From Adiantum capillus-veneris (taxonomy: Eukaryota; Streptophyta; Polypodiopsida; Polypodiales; Pteridaceae), in assembly GCA_014529385.2 (NCBI GenBank), contig CM043961.1, forward strand, positions 13,407,478-13,435,977: a DNA stretch of 28,500 bases. The letters run 5' to 3'. The stretch's first letter is position 1. Each line of letters begins with the position of its first letter. The position numbers and the translations under genes were made by a program. Of the stretch, positions 19,190-28,500 are shown one piece after another. The notes below the pieces were generated by a model. It did not search any database. It was not told the DNA's origin and saw nothing but the letters and a program-made list of their open reading frames with translations.

Positions 19190-19364
19190 AACATCATGAG
19201 CTTCTGTGAGGGAGGGACGGCGTACCTAGCTAGGTACGATGGGGGGCAGGGGACTGCCCCCCCACCGGAGGTACAATTGGGGGACAGGGGGGGCCGGTGG
19301 TCCCCTGCCCCCAATCGTACCTAGCTAGGTATGCCGTGCCTCCCTCACACAAGCTCATGATGTT
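19190..19364. mobile_element. Inverted-repeat MITE, fuller copy, downstream of LOR
   Basis: The two arms are inverted over about 65 bp: from the left AACATCATGAGCTTCTGTG, GGCGTACCTAGCTAGGTACG and GGGGCAGGGGAC; from the right, on the minus strand, the same strings with a few changes. The loop is short and C/G-rich (19255-19295). No coding sequence. No clear target duplication could be fixed, because the outer flanks are themselves duplicated with the copy at 18213. Confidence 0.75.
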
Positions 19365-19416
19365 GAGGTAAGTCATAATGTGGGAATTATTGTGAGAATC
19401 TGTCCAAAACTTTTTG

Positions 19417-20473
19417 TCTACCCCGCCCGTAGATTTCTCTTTTAACGTCATATATCAATCGCAAGAGACCTCAAAGATCTATTCGAGCGAGCATCCAATT
19501 GTGGGTCGCAAAGCAAGATCTACATGTTGGCTCGCATAGGCTCACTGAAGAAATGTCGCATTAGAGCATTGTAGTTTGGCATTAATCAATGTCACAATTG
19601 ACAACCTTCCGTGTAGTTTCCAAGAATGCATGTTTGCTAGATCCAAATAGTATGTATATAGAAACTCCATTGTAAATCGTCAGCACACATTGAGCAAACC
19701 ACTCTTCCTAGACACTCGCTACAAACTAACTCAATGTAGTTGCTAGGTGACTAACAAATTGTGATTTGATGTCAATTTTCATATATTAAATGAAGTTGCA
19801 TAAAATGCTACATAGTAATGCACAAATCCATGATCGCACTTTCTACGCAATTGCAATATAGTAATCGAATGCTTCATATGTCCTAATGGATATACTTCAA
19901 AATACAATCGATTAATTCTCTTGTAAAAGCCACCAAAGCTGTATGTTTCTAGCGACATCTATACGGTTCCATGGAGAAGGGTGGTGGTTGGGACCTATCC
20001 CAAAAGATTCTCTAAACGTGCCCTTTGCCCCAACATTCAATTCGCTAAATGTTGCAATAAGCTCACATATGATACCCCATGCGCCTACAATTTTTGTATG
20101 TCTATGCAAGCAACGAATCTCTCTTTCATCATGAGATCATGAGGATCCCTTTGTTGCATTTGACTAGCCTTCAGAAGTTGAGAATGAGCACGCACACACA
20201 AGGTAAAGAGGAAGCATCTATCGACATGCTTTCCAATGTATTCCATGATCTCATCTTCTATAAATAAAATTTTAAGTCTTAATTTTTGTAATGTGTGAAC
20301 AAGTGAAGGACTTTTTATTTTTTATGAAATTATTGGCACCTACTACTATACTGGCTCATTCTAAATGAAAACCCCCAACTAGTGAGATATTCTCTCCCCG
20401 CTCTACCTCCCCCACAAAATCCACGTCATCCCCTTTGCCTCACCTTGCGCGCTTTGCAAGAATGTCGATGCGG

Positions 20474-20476
<3 letters not shown>
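19417..20476. other. Intergenic, no recognised gene
   Basis: No family is recognised. On the minus strand 20109-19912 is open and reads protein-like (IVGAWGIICELIATFSELNV, FGIGPNHHPSPWNRID), which could be a decayed exon or element remnant. The rest is AT-rich. Confidence 0.4.

Positions 20477-20524
<48 letters not shown>
20477..20524. repeat. (GA)n microsatellite
   Basis: About 24 GA units; a second, short GA run lies at 20598-20612. Confidence 0.95.
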
Positions 20525-20526
<2 letters not shown>

Positions 20527-21014
20527 ATGCTTGCGAGGTTTTGCCTGCTCTGTGGTCCCCCCTGCGAACATCTGCCAAGTTCGGCTTTCGGCTGCACGAG
20601 AGAGAGAGAGAGCATCTGCCTCCCCCTGCCACTCCTGCCCGCTCATCCCAGGCCTGTCCCTTTCCCAAGTCTGCTCGCAGGCCCATGTGCCAGCTTTGCG
20701 CCTCCCGCTTCCCACAAGCTCCGCCCTCGACCCCTCCTCCTCCCTCAGTTGTTGCACCGCCACCTGCTCTGAACGTTTGCTCTTCCCTCTACACCGTGTC
20801 CAATTGGGTACCCTACAACGACGACCGCCCCACATCCAAGCCAACCTCCCTTGTCTGCCATGCCTCGTCAAACAGGCTAAAAACATGACTCACAGCCCCC
20901 ACCCCCCCCCACACACACAGGTCGGTTTACTGCGAGACACTGGGAGCGAGCGCCATCTCCAACATTTTGAGAGAGAAGGACAAGCTCTGAAAAATTGACA
21001 TTTGCACCCTTGAA
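20525..21014. other. C/T-rich flank left of the gypsy element, no gene accepted
   Basis: The sequence is pyrimidine-rich, with overlapping open frames in several frames caused by low stop-codon content. None shows a known motif. Confidence 0.5.
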
Positions 21015-21019
21015 GAGAG

Positions 21020-21495
21020 TGTAGATGGCTTGATAATCACCATGTGGGAACGTGTTCTTAGAAGATGGGCAGCGAATTACTTAGTAATTACTAGAGTAAT
21101 TACTACAGTAAAACCGAAGTGTATAAATAGGGCCCATTACATTATTATCGGGTTGGCAATTGTTATCACTTGTATTAGCGCTTTGGGGTATAATTGTACT
21201 TGAGCATCAATGGCAATGTTGTCTGCTATACTCTCTCTCTCTCTTTGTAATCATATTCGCCGTAATCTCAATCATAGTATACATTTCAGTAATATTTACT
21301 TCTCGACCAGTCTTCTGAATCTGAATCTGAATCTGAACCTTACTACAATCTATAAGTCTGATTCTTATTTCAGTATCCACATTTCAGTTTAGTCTCTGAT
21401 TTCTATCTAGTCTGCTGTCTGAAATCTTTCCACACTAGTAGCTGAAAATCTTCAACACTGGAATTAGCTGTCTCAAGAGATCAGCTCCAATTCCA
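21020..21495 (+). repeat. 5' LTR of the gypsy element
   Basis: It starts TGTAGATGGC and ends CCAATTCCA, 476 bp. It aligns along its full length with 27884-28345. It is longer by a (CTGAAT)n expansion near 21318 and a few extra bases near 21447. A TATA box is visible at 21122. Confidence 0.95.
21122..21129 (+). promoter_or_regulatory. Probable TATA box of the 5' LTR
   Basis: TATAAATA follows an unusual palindromic run of TAGTAATTACTAGAGTAATT in the U3 part. The same box is kept at 27985-27992 in the 3' LTR. Role inferred from position. Confidence 0.55.
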
Positions 21496-21498
21496 TTT

Positions 21499-21516
21499 TG
21501 GCGATCACGGTGGCTC
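21499..21516 (+). other. Primer-binding site
   Basis: Three bases after the LTR the sequence reads TGGCGATCACGGTGGC. TGG matches the CCA end of a tRNA, as expected for the minus-strand primer. The tRNA itself was not identified. Confidence 0.6.
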
Positions 21517-21568
21517 GAGCTGAAGCTCGTTGATTGAAAGACTCTTCTCCCAGTTGAAGTTTTCAGCG

Positions 21569-23247
21569 ATGGCACCAAAGTCCAACTGGAAATCTACCAA
21601 TCGTGTGGACCCCATTCCTGAGGAGTCAGGAAGAGAGTCTGACCCCAAGCAAGAGAAAATGACTGACACTGAGGCTCAGGAGGAGCATAGTCAGGCTGAG
21701 GAGGTGCAGGACTCACAACACTCCAGTCATTCTCGACGCAGACGGGCAAAACGAGAAGCACGAAAGGCAAAGAGTTCCAAGAGTTCTCAGTCTCGCCAAA
21801 GAGATGAGAATGTCAAGGGTAGAAAGGGAAGTCACCGTACTTCTAGCAGACAAAACAGAGAAGATACTGATACTGAGACAGAGACAGAGATTGATTGGGA
21901 TGCTGACACTGACAATTGCAAGAAGGCTCCTAAGCGTCATTCTGAAGCCAAGAAGAGAAATGGTGGGATAAGCAGTAATCGAAATGATTACACCGCTTCC
22001 CTGAAGATTTCCTTTCCCATATTCAAAGGAGGGAAAAAGGATGATCCAGATGTTCACATACAAGCTTTCGAGCAGTATACTGAACTAAAAAACATTGATG
22101 AAGATGATTGGGGGGAATATTTTCCACAAATCTTGAAGGAAGCAGCGAGGAAATGGTATTACCATTACCCTACATGCCACCTGAGATGATATAACAAATT
22201 ACTTAAGGCCTTCAGGTTGGAATATTTCGACAATCGAAAGGACGAGGATATTCTCTCTGAATTGGATCAGATCAAACAGAGGAATTTGTCAATCCGCAGC
22301 TATGTCGAAAAGATGAAGAACTAACCAGGCAGTTGCAAGAACCGCCATCTGAGAAGAGATTGAGGGCATGGTTTCTGAATGGGTTCAAAAGCAAAAAGCT
22401 TAGAGAACAAGAAGTACCAGCCCCTACAAAGAAATTCAATGATCTAGTCCAAAGAGCATTAAAACTGGAACAGCAAGCTAAGAAAGAAAAGAGCCACAAG
22501 AAGCGAAGGACCAGTAGCAGTAGTTCGGCTACTGAAGCTTCTGATTCCAGTGCAACGTCCAGCAGCTCCGAGAGCAGCTCCAATGAATGGACAAAGGAGA
22601 AATCAAAGTAGGGATCATGGACCAAGAAAATTGAAGAAATGGTTAGGTAGATTGCAGAAATTAGCCACACAAGACAGCCGGTCCGGAAGATGGAGACTTG
22701 GTGTTCAAGATGTAAATCCAAGGACCACATTTCCACTGAATGTCCACAATGTACCTACTGCAAGGCCTTTGGTCACCTATGGAATAATTGTGGCATCAGA
22801 ATTCACCATTTTAAGAAAGGAACGGATCTATCAGTGGTTGCCTACACTGAACCAGTGAAGGCAAAACCAATTAAAGTAGCTCAAGAAGAGAGACCAAGTA
22901 CCAGTGGTACTGGTTAAGGACGTGGCGGATACCAACCAGGAATGGGCAGAGGAAGAGGAAGAGGCAACTTCCAGACCAGAAGCATGAATTGCTATACATG
23001 TGGGAAGTATGGTCATTTTGCAGCCCAATGTCTAGATGCACCGGTAATGACTGCTACTGAGGCTAAGACACCAGAGCCAGTCCCAGTCAAAGTAGTTACC
23101 AGGAGCAAGGGAGTGATCATTAAAGAAATTCCAGACATTTCAGAAGTACCAGTCAATCTTAACAGCAACAAGTGGGCCCAACAAAGGGAAGTTTGGAAGG
23201 CCAAAGGTAAAGAAAAGGTGGTAGATGAGTGGCAAGAGCACCGGTAA
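21569..23247 (+). pseudogene. Gypsy gag, interrupted by stops and one frame change
   Basis: Start ATG 21569 (MAPKSNWKSTNR). A long, charged, low-complexity N-terminus rich in S, R, K, E and D is followed by a Retrotrans_gag-type segment (ISFPIFKGGKKDDPDVHIQA, AARKWYYHYP). Reading goes on past a TGA at 22187, changes frame near 22318-22325, then passes TAGs at 22609 and 22648 and a TAA at 22915. Two cysteine-rich motifs follow: CSRC…CPQCTYCKAFGHLWNNC at about 22696-22794 and a true CCHC knuckle, CYTCGKYGHFAAQC, at about 22990-23030. The frame closes at TAA 23245. Gag would form the virus-like particle and bind element RNA. Confidence 0.85.
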
Positions 23248-26200
23248 CTAGCAGCTAAAATCACAGAGGATTTAGCTAAGAAGCTGCCAGAGCAGCCAGA
23301 GAGTTCTGAAGCTAGAGTCATTCAGAAGATACCAGCCCATTCAGAAGAGTCATTCAGTATGGCGGATAAAGATCAGTCAGTACCGGCCATGACAGAGACC
23401 ATGCTAGCTATATAGTACATGGACTAGCTGATGAAATGGGAGTGGATGGAAAGAGTAGAAGTACTGCTAAAGAAGAATGGCAGTGTGAAGAAACTAGTTC
23501 TTCAAGCTCTGACAATCAGTCTGACCAGGAGTGTGAGGAAATTCAGGTGAAAATTTGTGATAGAATCCAGAAGCTGACTGTAGAGCTGGAGGATACAAGA
23601 GAGATCTTACCTGAGGTGGCCAACTTTATCAGACAACGTAGCAAGACTGAGGCAGAGGCCAGAACAGTGGACCTGACGGCTGTCCAGGAAGATGAAGTTC
23701 CACTTATTCAGGTAGACTACAAGGTCAGGAAGCAGTGGGAACCTCTTTCAAGCGTTATATTGGATGGAGGAGCAGGAGTCAACATAATGGGAGCCCATCT
23801 TCAGCAAAGAATGGGTATTACTAACATGAAACCAGCACCATTCAAAGTAAGAATGGCAGATCATTGAGTCGTACAAGCGACGGGTATGATTGAAAACATG
23901 CAGATAAGAGTTGTGAGGGAGAAATTCAAAACATGTTTCCTAGTCTTGGATGTGCAGAGAGCATATGGAATGCCACTAGGCCACGCATGGTTAAGAACAG
24001 CACATGCTGTTCATGACTACGCAAACCAAACTTTAACCATAGAAGGGGCCAGTGGCAGAATCAAAATCCAAACCAACAACACCAGGAGCTGGAAAAAGGA
24101 ACTGAGGCCGAAGGAGTTGTGTCAAAAATACCGAGCTAAGAAAATTGAGCGAATGCTAGTAGCTATGAACATATTTCCTTTGGTAGAAATTGATTTGAAT
24201 GCAGTCTTGCTGAACAAAGAGCAAGCTGACAAGCAGAAGAGACAATTCCCTGATCAGTTTACTGAAGTCAATACAGAGGAAAGAACAGTTCAGCTAACTG
24301 GAAGAATGGAGGAACCAGCTGATACTGGTATAATGGAAGAACCAGTATGCTCTGAAGAGTACCCACTGAATCAGAACAATGATTCAGAAATGAATGGACC
24401 TTCTTGGGACTACACTGAAGAATCGACCAAACGAAAAGGAGGCGGACCAAACTGGTTGCTTCCAGATGATCAGGAAGTAGAGGAATGGAACTTGGGATTA
24501 GAGGAAAATCTCAGAATGATCAAAGTCAACAAGCACCTGAAACTGGCAATGAAGGAAAAGGCACGGAAAATGTTCCAGAACTATAAAGATGTATTTGCCT
24601 GGGAACATACAGATTTGAAGGGAGTAGATCCTGAAGTCTGTCAGCATCGAATACCACTGAAATCGGATGCTAGGCCAGTCAGATTGCAAAGATACTGTAT
24701 GAACCCCAACTATGCAAAGAAGGTCAAGGAGGAGATTGATAATCTTCTCAAGGCTGGGTTCATTACGGAAGTAGCAAGCAGTGATTGGTTATTTCCCATA
24801 GTCGTCGTTCCTAAGAAGAATGGGAAATTAAGAGTTTGTGTTGACTATAGGAAACTAAATGCCCGGACCATTAAGGATCCATTTCCCTTACCTTTTACTG
24901 ATATGTTGCTTGATGAGATTGCAGGATATGAGATGTATAGCTTCATGGATGGTTATAGCGGCTATAACCAGTTACAGATTGCTCCTAAAGATAGGGCTAA
25001 GACCACTTTCATCACTGAGTGGGGAGCATTCATGTATCTGGTGATGCCTTTTGGCCTGTGCAATGCACCAACTACTTTTTAGCGGTGTATGATGGAGATG
25101 TTTAATGAATTTCTTCATCGGTTCCTCGCCATTTTCATGGATGACTTCACTATCTATTCAGATGAGGAACAACACCTTCTATTCCTAGAGATGGTTTTTA
25201 AACGTTGTCAGGAGAAAAGGATTTGTTTGAATCCATTCAAATCTGTATTTCTGGTTTGGAAGGACAGCTACTGGGACATATGGTTTCCCGCAATGGAATA
25301 GAAATGGCCAATGACAAAATACAGTGTGTCCAGCAAGCTAAAGTACCCAGAACTGCTTCTGAGTTGAGTTCTTTCTTGGGGTATGTGAATTTCTACAGAA
25401 GATTTGTACACAAGTTTGCTTCTCAAGTAGTACCACTATATGAGCTTACAAAGAAGACTAGTAAGTTCAATTGGACTGCTGAGTGTGAGGAGAGTTTCCA
25501 GAATTTGAAAAAAGCCATTACCAGTAAACCAGTCCTCAGGCAACCGAATTGGGATATTATTTTTCATGTACATGTAGATGCTTCAGGATTGGCAATGGGG
25601 GCAATATTAGCTCAGCCAGATGGCAGAACAGACTATCTGGTCTATTTTGCTAGTCGGAGATTCAGTCAGGCTGAACAAGGCTATACCACTACTGAAAGAG
25701 AAGCCCTCGGAATGGTTTTTAGTGCTGCGAAGTTCAAGCATTACCTATTGGGGAAGTTATTCCATTTTTATGTGGATCATCAAGCTCTTATGTTTCTGAT
25801 TAACAAAGTTATTATTCAAGGAAGGCTGATAAGATGGATGATGTTCCTTATGGAATTTGAATTCAGAATTTTTCATAACCCTGGCCGAAACCACTGTGGA
25901 GCTGACTTTCTTTCCAGAAGTACAGACGGATATTCAGAATCACCTCTGAGAGATGAGCCAGTGGATGCTGATTTATTTCAGTTAGAAGCAGAAGAATCAG
26001 TGGATCCTGAATGGTATGATATTTATCAATTCCTTTCCCAAGGTGCCTTTCCAGAGGATTGGAAACAGAATCAGAAGAAAGCTCTTATCATAAAAAGCAT
26101 GAAATTTACCATCATCGGAGGAGTACTTTATCGATTAGGTGTGGATGGTATACTTCGAAGATGTGTCCCTATGGAAGGAAGAATGCAAGTTATTTCAGAA

Positions 26201-27426
26201 GCGCATAATGGCGAGTCGGGTGGACACTTTTCCAACGAAGTGACCTACAAGAAGATTCTGCAAGCATGTCTGTGGTGGCAAACAATGATTGCTGATGTCA
26301 GAAGCTTTTGTAAAACTTGTGACATATGCCAAAGAATGGGCTGTCCAACAGCTACAGACATGACTCCCTTAATGCCAATACAACCATTGGGAGTATTCAT
26401 GAAATGGGGACTGGATTTTATGGGACCTTTTAAGAAGGTGACTCCTAGGAAGAACAAGTACATCGTGATGGCTACTTGTTATGTTACCAAGTGGGTTGAA
26501 GCTAAGGCTCTTCCTGACAACACAACCAAGTCAACTGCAAGGTTTCTGTTTGAGAATATTGTTTGCCGATATGGATGTCCAGTAGAAATTGTGACCGATC
26601 AAGGGATACATTTTATCAACGATACTATGGAAATCCTATTGGATATGCTTTCAGTCAAGCATCGGAAATCTACTCCTTACTATCCCAGATGCAATGGACA
26701 GGCTGAAAGTAGCAATAAGACAATTAAGACTATTCTCACTAAGGTGGTGCAAAAGAAACCAAACCAGTGGGATTTGAAGCTTCAGACTAGTCTATGGGCT
26801 TATAGGACAGCTTATAAGGTAACTACTGGAATGACACCATTCAGAATGGTGTATGGTACTGAAGCTATGGTTCCTATGGAGTTTATAATCCCCAGTCTAA
26901 GAATGGCTGTGAAGTATGGATTAGACTTCAACCATGATCTTAAGAAAAGACTGAATGAACTGATGCAGTTAGATGAACTCAGGCAAAGAGCTATGTTGGA
27001 ACAGGAGATTGTTCAACAAAGAAGGAAGCACTGGCATGATCGCCGAATTAAAGTCCGAGAATTCCAGAAAGGAGACTTAGTGCTTCTATATCAGTCTAAA
27101 TTGGGTCCAAAGAGGCCGAATTTGAAGATTGCTTGGGCAGGACCTTTTGAGGTCGATTGGGTCTTCTCCAATGGCACAGTCAGATTGAAAGATTTATCTG
27201 GACAGATGTTGCCGGGAGTATATAATGGGACAAAGATCAAACTTTATTATTCAGAGACCAAACAAACTAGGTTGGAACAAGGTACTAAAGAACTGGAGGT
27301 TGTTGATCAAGAGATACCGGAATCATACATTTTTGGTCTTTTCCATGTGCAACCAGTTCCAGATTCAGAACCAATACTAGAAGAACCAGATCAGGCTGAC
27401 CTGAGAACCAGTACCAGTATGGTCTA
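23248..27426 (+). pseudogene. Gypsy pol: protease, reverse transcriptase, RNase H, integrase
   Basis: Domains in order: protease with VILDGGAGVNIM at about 23755; RT with FPIVVVPKKNGKLRVCVDYR, YSFMDGYSGYNQLQI, MPFGLCNAPTTF and the catalytic FMDD at 25134-25145; RNase H with VHVDASGLAMGAILAQ, TTEREAL and FYVDHQAL; integrase with the HHCC finger (H…GGH…CKTCDIC) and D-D-E residues in WGLDFMGP, IVTDQG and CNGQAESSNKT; then a GPF-type end (GDLVLLYQSKLGPKRPN, WAGPFEVDWV). Stops TGA 23865 and TAG 25080 and frame changes near 23400 and 25255 break it. From 25259 to TAG 27424 the frame is open, so RNase H and integrase are intact on paper. The enzyme set would copy RNA to DNA and insert it. Confidence 0.9.
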
Positions 27427-27866
27427 GCCAGAGTGGGAGTCAGTTCAGAACCAGTATGGACACACTTTCCAAATTTTAAGTGGCCAACGGTCAAGTGGTA
27501 TGCCAGTGGTAATTATTACAAGGATGGGTTGCAGTCTTGTCCAATGCATGTTTGCCACGACAACCAGGTGGAGCTTTTATGGCGCGAACACGTATAACAG
27601 TAAGGAGAGTTAGAATTTTTCCTCATAAATCTCCTGCGCGACGCTTTCCTCCTATCAACCATTCGCCATTGCCAAGCTCCGAGGTTTCTTCACTACAGCC
27701 GCAAACTTCGACCTCTGACGAGACAGCTGAACTCCTGCATCCCAACATCAGAACCAGACAATGGATTTTTCAGTTCCACATTAGAACCAGACGATGGATT
27801 TTTCAGTCTCACATCAACATCAGACGGGAATTTTTTTTCAGAAATTTTGGAATCTTGTCAAAATTC
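27427..27866 (+). other. Non-coding spacer between pol and the polypurine tract, with 33-bp repeats
   Basis: About 440 bp. An open frame crosses it into the LTR but shows no known motif. At 27745-27842 a unit like AGAACCAGAC(A/G)ATGGATTT with TTTCAG occurs two and a half times. Confidence 0.6.
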
Positions 27867-27883
27867 AAGAAAGAAGGGAAGGA
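27867..27883 (+). other. Polypurine tract
   Basis: AAGAAAGAAGGGAAGGA, seventeen purines directly before the 3' LTR, the plus-strand primer site. It fixes the LTR start at 27884. Confidence 0.85.
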
Positions 27884-28345
27884 TGTAGACGACTGGATAA
27901 TCACCATGTGGGAACATGTTCTTAGAAGATGGGCAGCAAATTACTTAGTAATTACTAGAGTAATTACTACAGTAAAACCGAAGTGTATAAATAGGGCCCA
28001 TTACATTATTATCGGGTTGGCAATTGTTATCACTTGTATTAGCGCTTTGGGCTATAATTGTACTTGAGCATCAGTGGCAGTATTGTCGACTATACTTTCT
28101 CTCTCTCTGTAATCATATTCGCCGTAATCTCAATCATGGTATACATTTCAGTAATACTTACTTCTCGACCAGTCTTCTGAATTTTAATCTGAACCTTACT
28201 ACAGTCTATAAGTCTGATTCTTATTTCTGTATCCACATTTTAGTTTAGTCTCTGATTTCTGTCTAGTCTGTTGTCTGAAATCTTTCCACACTAGTAGCTG
28301 AAATACACTGGAATTAGTTGTCTCAAGAGATCAGCTCCAATTCCA
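27884..28345 (+). repeat. 3' LTR of the gypsy element
   Basis: Starts TGTAGACGAC and ends CCAATTCCA, 462 bp, followed by GAGAG, the same five bases that precede the 5' LTR. Confidence 0.95.
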
Positions 28346-28350
28346 GAGAG

Positions 28351-28500
28351 AGAGAGAATGGATCTGAAAACATCCCCTCTAATTCAGTATTTTTTTCAAA
28401 AACATCTAGACATAGTAGTTAATAAAACTCTTCCATAACTAGGAACTCATTTCTTTACATTAGAAGTCATTTTCCTGAAAGGAGAGAGGCCGAGGATTGC
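28351..28500. other. Right flank, no gene seen
   Basis: A short GA run continues to about 28358, then unremarkable AT-rich sequence. Confidence 0.5.

Larger units (their letters stand above)
21015..28350 (+). mobile_element. Ty3/gypsy LTR retrotransposon, structurally complete, coding-dead
   Basis: The element runs 21020-28345, flanked by the 5-bp target duplication GAGAG (21015-21019 and 28346-28350). Order: 5' LTR, primer-binding site, gag, protease, RT, RNase H, integrase, about 440 bp of non-coding sequence, polypurine tract, 3' LTR. Integrase after RNase H makes it Ty3/gypsy. No chromodomain is seen after the integrase, so it belongs among the non-chromovirus lineages; the exact clade was not settled. 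LTRs differ at roughly 5% of sites by eye, mostly transitions, so the insertion is not very recent. Gag-pol carries at least seven in-frame stops and three frame changes, so movement would need proteins from another copy. Confidence 0.95.

Noticed and set aside
20382-20998. Long overlapping open frames of 148-187 codons on both strands
   Set aside because: They run through a GA microsatellite and pyrimidine-rich sequence with few stop codons; overlapping frames are open at once and no motif is recognisable.
20600-21015. Longer 5' LTR extending left of 21020
   Set aside because: Similarity to the 3' LTR ends at TGTAGA, the polypurine tract directly precedes that point at the 3' LTR, and GAGAG flanks both ends, so the borders are fixed.
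27537-28067. 176-codon open frame after gypsy pol
   Set aside because: It crosses the polypurine tract and enters the 3' LTR; it contains short nucleotide repeats and no env-like signal or membrane segment.

Overview
The window is nuclear DNA of a land plant. The evidence is a CACTA (En/Spm) transposon with intron-containing TNPD-like and TNPA-like genes, plant-type Ty3/gypsy, Ty1/copia and LINE remnants, a LURP-one-related (LOR) gene with phase-0 introns, and a fragment of a heavy-metal-associated (HIPP-type) gene. The species cannot be named from the sequence. Almost everything is transposable-element DNA at different stages of decay; the LOR gene is the only clear host gene.

Layout. 1-6315: right-hand part of a CACTA element on the + strand. 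Its left end lies outside the window. It holds a degenerate AT-rich repeat region with an embedded HIPP-gene fragment (about 130-480), a five-exon TNPD-like transposase (1166-4118), a TNPA-like second gene (4391-5701), a subterminal array of GTCGCTATA-type motifs (6062-6250) and a typical CACTA terminus at 6315. It is inserted in a roughly 257-bp tandem repeat that continues from 6316. 6316-8270: degenerate repeat arrays. 8470-9480 and 10960-11680: two 3'-terminal LINE remnants of one family. 10192: the end of a second CACTA element. 10487-10674: a recent 94-bp tandem duplication. 12293-13140: a wrecked Ty1/copia element (gag start, then the end of RNase H). 13068-15072: six tandem copies of a 325-355-bp unit that begins inside the copia RNase H reading frame and ends in poly-C tracts, with hairpins at most unit junctions. 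15073-17090: no gene seen. 17093-17501: a PIF/Harbinger-like MITE with TTA target duplication. 17754-18905: the LOR gene, with one frame break. 18150-19416: a duplicated block carrying an inverted-repeat MITE. 19417-21014: no recognised gene, with microsatellites. 21020-28345: a structurally complete but coding-dead Ty3/gypsy element, with LTRs, target duplication, primer-binding site and polypurine tract.

Working together: the two CACTA genes would form one transposition machine (TNPD cutting, TNPA binding subterminal motifs), but here TNPD lacks its DUF4218 segment and TNPA has a frame break, so the element is probably not autonomous as it stands. The gypsy element needs an active relative: every in-frame stop in its gag-pol can be explained by a single C-to-T change. 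The most unusual structure is the copia-derived, poly-C-punctuated tandem array with junction hairpins.
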